From NCBI GenBank assembly GCA_052146815.1, contig JBKQMG010000292.1, positions 1 to 28,010 of the forward strand: DNA of 28,010 nt, in the 5' to 3' direction. The stretch comes from DATJZH01 sp052146815. Lineage in GTDB: Bacteria; Actinomycetota; Actinomycetes; Streptosporangiales; Streptosporangiaceae. This document shows, piece after piece, positions 24,800 through 28,010 of the stretch. The notes beneath the pieces were generated by a model, which was given only the letters and a program-made list of their open reading frames with translations, was not told the origin of the DNA and searched no databases. A program made the position numbers and the translations under genes. Numbering within the stretch: the first letter of the stretch is position 1; each line of letters begins with the position of its first letter.

Positions 24800-26441
24800 G
24801 GCCAGTTCCGCGTCGTTCCTCGAGCCAGTCCCGGAGCGCCAGCGCGGACCGGCAGTCGTCCTCGTTGTACGCGGCGATGATCTGCCGCTGCTCGGAGGCG
24901 GCCTCGGCGCCCCCGTCCTCGAGCGCGGCCTCGAAGGCGATGAGGTTCCTCGTCGCCTGGCCGAGATCCATCTGCCGGGTGTATCCGCACAGCGGCTCCA
25001 GCCGCTTGATCGAATAGCTCTCCACCCCGGCCCGGATGCCCTGCCGCACGACCCGGTAGAGGTCGACGAACACGCCGAGCCGGAACAGGCCGTCGACTTC
25101 GTCCTCGCGGGTGGCGAAGCGGCCCATCAGCCGGCCCACGGCCTCCTGGCGGGTTTCGTGCAGCTCGGTGAGATGATCGACCGAGGTCGGCTCGTAGTGG
25201 TTGTAGTGGTACACGTGCAGGCCCGGCGTACGCTGCCGGCGCTCGGTAATGAAGTCGACCAGTTCCTCAAATGCGCGCTTCTCGTCCTGACGGTCGAACG
25301 ACCAGATCTGGGTGTACCGGGGCGCGCCGTTCTCGTCCGTGTCGGCCGTGTCCACGACGCCGAACAGGTACTGCAGCCCGAACTCCCGGTCATCCTCGCA
25401 GTAGTAGCGCGCCCCCTCGATGTCGAAGAACAGGTCGCCAGGCGCTGGTTCCGGCAGCGCCAGCAGGCCCCTGTTCGCGATCAGCAGGTTCTCGGCGTCG
25501 CGCTCGGGATCCAGGATCTCGTGCCGGATAACGCCCTCGTCCTCGCTCGCCACCTGCAATTGCGCCTGTAAACGAGAACGGTCCAGGGACTCGCCGCCGG
25601 CCTTGCTCACATCGGGAAGCTCAGCCAGGCTCGCGAACCCGCGCCTGGTCGTGACGCCTGCCTCCCTCAGCACTCGCCGCTGCCCTTTCGTGATGCCGGC
25701 GATCAGGGACAGGTCGTCATCCCGCCGCCTCCCGGCAGCGCACAGGTTGCTCCACCGGCAGATGGCGCAGTGCTCGACGGGGTCGGGGTAAGGATCCGAC
25801 CGGGGATCGGATGCCATGAATCCTTCAAGGGAGCGCCGGGTCTGACGCTCGTACGCGGCGTAGTCGCTCACCTTCAGCGAGGTGAGCCCGCCGTTGCCGA
25901 GCGCCAGGTGCATCCACCGCGGCTGGATCCCCTGCAGACCGGCGAGAAGATGCGAATAAGACGCCGTCTGGGACACGGCACGTCCTTTGGCGGAGCGGGC
26001 CAGCTTGGCGTCGACGACCTCGTAGTGGACGCCCTCCGGCCGGGGCTCGCCGTCGGGCGAGGGCAGCAGGTCCGCGCGGACGAGGAAGTCCGGTCGCCCC
26101 AGCAGCGCCATCCGACCTGCGGCCCGCTCTTCTAGCAGCACGCCCTGATAGACGACGTCCACACCGTCACGGATAGCCTGCAGTGTGGCGGCTGCTGCCT
26201 CCGCTTCGGAGCCTCCGCCGATCTCTGCGACGTCACGGCCGTACGCAGCAAATCGGTCGAGCACCGACTTCTCGTGCGCCTTCCCGCGCTCGACAAGATC
26301 CTGAAAGCCGATGTCGAACTCCTGGGGCGGGTGCAGTTCCCGCCGCGCCTGCAGCACATCGAGCCGGGTCAGGCGCTGACAAGCCAGGAAATTCGCCACA
26401 TCGCTCGCCGACAGCCGAAGCTGACCATCGATGAGCTTCAC
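24429..26441 (-). CDS. TM0106-type protein, N-terminal RecB nuclease/RNase H-like half (frameshifted)
   Basis: This is the N-terminal part of a nuclease-helicase. Residues 1-240 form a Cas4/RecB-type nuclease with GRPDFLV (Asp118) and YEVVDAK (Glu141, Asp144, Lys146). Cys21, Cys225, Cys228 and Cys234 are placed to bind a 4Fe-4S cluster. Residues about 335-545 form a DEDD RNase H-like exonuclease (LFFDIEG, Asp340/Glu342; 'AAYNEDDCRSAL'). Family-like sequence ends at ALRDWLEERR (residue 544, about 24811). After that the frame is out of register until the stop at 24429, while the helicase continues in the +1 frame. One extra base, or two missing, splits the gene. ATG 26441 gives a normal N-terminus. 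Confidence 0.82.
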   Translation of the reverse strand: MKLIDGQLRLSASDVANFLACQRLTRLDVLQARRELHPPQEFDIGFQDLVERGKAHEKSVLDRFAAYGRDVAEIGGGSEAEAAAATLQAIRDGVDVVYQGVLLEERAAGRMALLGRPDFLVRADLLPSPDGEPRPEGVHYEVVDAKLARSAKGRAVSQTASYSHLLAGLQGIQPRWMHLALGNGGLTSLKVSDYAAYERQTRRSLEGFMASDPRSDPYPDPVEHCAICRWSNLCAAGRRRDDDLSLIAGITKGQRRVLREAGVTTRRGFASLAELPDVSKAGGESLDRSRLQAQLQVASEDEGVIRHEILDPERDAENLLIANRGLLALPEPAPGDLFFDIEGARYYCEDDREFGLQYLFGVVDTADTDENGAPRYTQIWSFDRQDEKRAFEELVDFITERRQRTPGLHVYHYNHYEPTSVDHLTELHETRQEAVGRLMGRFATREDEVDGLFRLGVFVDLYRVVRQGIRAGVESYSIKRLEPLCGYTRQMDLGQATRNLIAFEAALEDGGAEAASEQRQIIAAYNEDDCRSALALRDWLEERRGTGHAAGRGPSAPRCRGGGAFHRGSRSHPDQFGPDGRHSRRPIRPHQRGKGEGAAGRPAGLAPAGGQARLVAVLLRAHAQRHRPDRRAGCARRPGGRRDRRRGEEISRPAVFVPAAGVPVLSRRRR

Positions 26442-26474
26442 CAGTCCCCCTGACCTGTCGCCGCTCTGACAAGG

Positions 26475-27410
26475 TCAGGCAGTGCGAGCCCTGGCAATGG
26501 CAGCTGCCACTGCCGCAGTGATCTTGGATCCTCTGCGCTGGAATCCGAGGGTCCGGATGGTCTCGGCCAGCAACTCGTCTTCCGTGCGCAGCAATGTGTC
26601 CGACTCGATCCACCGGATGACCGCGACCAATTCAGCCTGGCTGTAGTCGGCAATGCTGGCGCGCCAGGTGGCCACAGGGCAAGGACCGACTCGGGCGGCC
26701 GTCGTGACAGCCTCAGGAGCATCGGCTCCGCGGCGGCCAGTCCAGGCTTCACCAGTCCGGTCGGCGTCAGTCACGGCGGCCTGATATGCCTCGACGGCAC
26801 GGGCAACTTCGGCTTCCCGGTGCAGGAACCAGTCCTGGCTCCAGATCCGATGGAAGCGCCAGCCGAGCCGCTCCAGGTGCTCTTGTCTGAGCCGGTCCCG
26901 GTCTCGCGCGGTCGCAGATGAGTGGTAAGAGGCACCATCGCACTCGATCGCCAGGATCATCTGGCCGCGCTGGGTTGGATGCTGGGCCGCGTAATCGATC
27001 CAGTAGCCGGAGCAGCCGTACTGGGCTATCAGCGGGATGCCGGCACTGCGCAGATGAGTTTCCACGTCGCGCTCGAATGAGTTGAGCAGGGGCTTGGCCT
27101 TGGCCACATCGCCTAGGTCGGATCCGCCGGACTCGGCGTACCGCAGGTAGCGCGCGAGCATTCTGGCGCCCTCAGCGCGCAGTCTGCGGGGATCCATGTC
27201 AGCAGCCGAGAAGGACGACACCACGGTCATGTGGGCCCTGGCCCGGGTGATCGCGACGTTAAGCCGCCGTTCCCCGCCCTCATTGTTGATCGGGCCGAAT
27301 CGGTACAGCATGCGCCCGTCGGAGCTCTTGCCATAGCCGACGGTCAGGATAATGGCGTCGCGCTCATCTCCCCAGCCCGGTCGCGATCTCCGCCCGGTCA
27401 GCGAACGCAA
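26475..27410 (-). pseudogene. C-terminal fragment of COG1112/DUF4011-type SF1 helicase with Vsr-like domain
   Basis: Homology begins abruptly at GDERDAIILTVGYG (helicase motif V), followed by 'GERRLNVAITRARAHM' (motif VI). It then enters the C-terminal MTES_1575/DUF559-like nuclease domain of the Vsr endonuclease fold ('LAIECDGASYHSSATARDRD', 'HLERLGWRFHRIWSQDWF') and a terminal helical region. The Walker A and B motifs and the whole N-terminal part are absent; the 311-residue frame begins with a TTG in unrelated sequence. Intact relatives are large proteins (well over 1,000 residues) found in defence and repair islands. It lies 33 bp upstream of the TM0106 gene on the same strand, so the two were probably an operon before truncation. 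Confidence 0.8.
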
Positions 27411-27675
27411 GCACCCTTCGCGCCACCCGCAACCTCCAAGATCAACAGCGAATGTGCTGCTCGGAGGCTATGACACCGCCCAGGCGCCACGTAGGGAACC
27501 CAGCCTCGGCCGGAAGGATCAATCAGCTCATCGACCAAGTCGTTGACGGGCGCGATGTGCGGAGCCCTCAAGCCGTCGTTCTGCTGTTGCCTCTACTTCT
27601 CATCGCGCATCCGACGGTGTGCCACCACCTCATGCTCCCAGACAGACAGCTGATCGTGAAAGCGCCCGCAGATCT

Positions 27676-27721
27676 CTACGGATCGGAAGGTTTGGGGGTT
27701 CGAGTCCCTCTGAGCGCGCCA
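27676..27721 (+). repeat. tRNA-Arg(ACG) 3'-half remnant
   Basis: CTACGGA (anticodon loop with ACG) is followed by a variable loop AGGTT, T-arm GGGGG-TTCGAGT-CCCTC (27694-27710), acceptor strand TGAGCGC, G and CCA. This matches the 3' half of actinobacterial tRNA-Arg(ACG). The 5' anticodon stem does not pair, so this is a scar beginning at the anticodon loop, like the tRNA-Ile and tRNA-Ala copies. Confidence 0.6.
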
Positions 27722-27739
27722 CTGCTTCAGCAGTTCGCC

Positions 27740-27759
27740 GTGCCATTAGCGTGCCATTA
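27740..27759. repeat. Direct repeat GTGCCATTA (x2)
   Basis: GTGCCATTA occurs at 27740-27748 and 27751-27759, one helical turn apart, 19 bp right of the tRNA-Arg scar. The spacing suits integrase arm-type sites. The rest of 27411-27675 and 27760-27844 shows nothing I recognise. Confidence 0.4.
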
Positions 27760-27844
27760 CCCCCGGTCAATGCCGGTATCCTGCGGTCACTCGCCCGCGG
27801 CCATAAGCGCAGATCAGCGCTGTTCTCCCACGCAGATACGTCTA

Positions 27845-27888
27845 TTTGCAAGCAGGGGGCCGGGGGTTCGAGTCCCCTTAGCTCCACC
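27845..27888 (+). repeat. attR copy of tRNA-Ala 3' half
   Basis: This 44-bp copy of 21419-21462 has two mismatches. It runs from the anticodon loop TTTGCAA to CCACC. The upstream sequence does not form the rest of a tRNA, so it is a right-hand attachment site. Confidence 0.85.
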
Positions 27889-27917
27889 CAGACGTAGTTG
27901 CAGGTCAGAGTGATGTT

Positions 27918-27960
27918 GATCTCTATGGAGATCATTTGGGAGCCGTCGTTGGGAGCCATT
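27918..27960. repeat. Palindrome and two TTGGGAGCC repeats right of attR
   Basis: GATCTC and GAGATC are symmetric around TATG (27918-27933). TTGGGAGCC follows at 27936-27944 and again at 27949-27957 plus ATT. The arrangement mirrors that just inside attL, in the same order and orientation. Confidence 0.5.
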
Positions 27961-28010
27961 CGTCCGCTGGCCTGCCGCGCAATGGGACCGCTCGCGTCCG
28001 GGGAAGCGTT

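Larger units (their letters stand above)
21419..27888. mobile_element. Integrative element in tRNA-Ala(TGC), about 6.5 kb
   Basis: The element is bounded by direct repeats of the tRNA-Ala 3' half and has a tyrosine integrase immediately inside the left end. Its cargo on the opposite strand is a TM0106-type nuclease-helicase (split) and a truncated SF1 helicase with Vsr-like domain. There are no plasmid replication, conjugation or phage structural genes. With damaged cargo and a tRNA-Arg scar near the right end it looks like a decayed or composite genomic island rather than a fully active element. Whether the integrase still excises it is unknown. Confidence 0.75.

Noticed and set aside
27452..27913. 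153-codon plus-strand frame near the right end
   Set aside because: It runs through two tRNA-derived sequences and the att site, with no recognisable motif or ribosome site.

Overview
The window is high-GC DNA with GTG and TTG starts, DUF1707-type, DLW-39-type and ABC-F proteins, and CCA-encoding tRNA genes. This points to an actinomycete (Actinomycetota), possibly Streptosporangiales-like. The order could not be fixed from sequence alone.

Region 1 (1 to about 8,080) is a graveyard. It begins with the 3' half of a tRNA-Ile(GAT) gene, which looks like the attachment-site scar of an element lying to the left. Small accessory genes follow, many of them visibly broken. These are an aminoglycoside phosphotransferase-like gene with an unclear 5' end, a possible aac(2') scrap, a DUF5946-like gene with one frameshift, a gene of the WPLPPPGP-motif family with three frame changes, a RibD-C/DHFR-like gene with two frameshifts and its ArsR neighbour with one, a truncated MFS exporter, and a membrane/PH-like remnant. 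Intact genes between them are an NTF2/SnoaL-like protein, a SAM methyltransferase, a solute-binding-like protein without signal peptide, a metallophosphoesterase and a second ArsR-type regulator.

Region 2 (8,290 to about 18,030) is intact and tightly organised. It holds a LOG-family phosphoribohydrolase, a membrane-anchored CBM2 protein, and a LysR regulator divergent from a compact operon for aerobic molybdenum-copper carbon monoxide dehydrogenase. The operon order is coxM-coxS-coxL, then an XdhC/CoxF-like maturation protein fused to a YHS domain, then coxD (MoxR ATPase) and coxE (VWA protein). CoxL carries the form I signature AYACSFR and the M-S-L order typical of true CO oxidisers. Most junctions overlap by 4 to 8 bases, which implies one transcript: structural subunits first, then the factors thought to build the Mo-S-Cu centre.

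Region 3 (18,000 to 21,460) carries a DUF1707/LiaF-like protein, an ABC-F ATPase, a 42-residue DLW-39 protein, a HAD-like protein and tRNA-Ala(TGC). DLW-39 next to tRNA-Ala is the conserved actinobacterial gyrA / tRNA-Ile / DLW-39 / tRNA-Ala neighbourhood. Regions 1 and 2 may therefore have been inserted between tRNA-Ile and DLW-39.

Region 4 (21,419 to 27,888) is an integrative element in tRNA-Ala. A 44-bp copy of the tRNA 3' half lies at its far end. It has a tyrosine integrase, a TM0106-type RecB nuclease/RNase H-like/SF1 helicase gene split by a frameshift, a truncated COG1112/DUF4011-type helicase with a Vsr-like C-terminus, and a tRNA-Arg(ACG) 3' scar. Sequence beyond the right att copy repeats the layout seen inside the left end, suggesting a second related element just outside the window.
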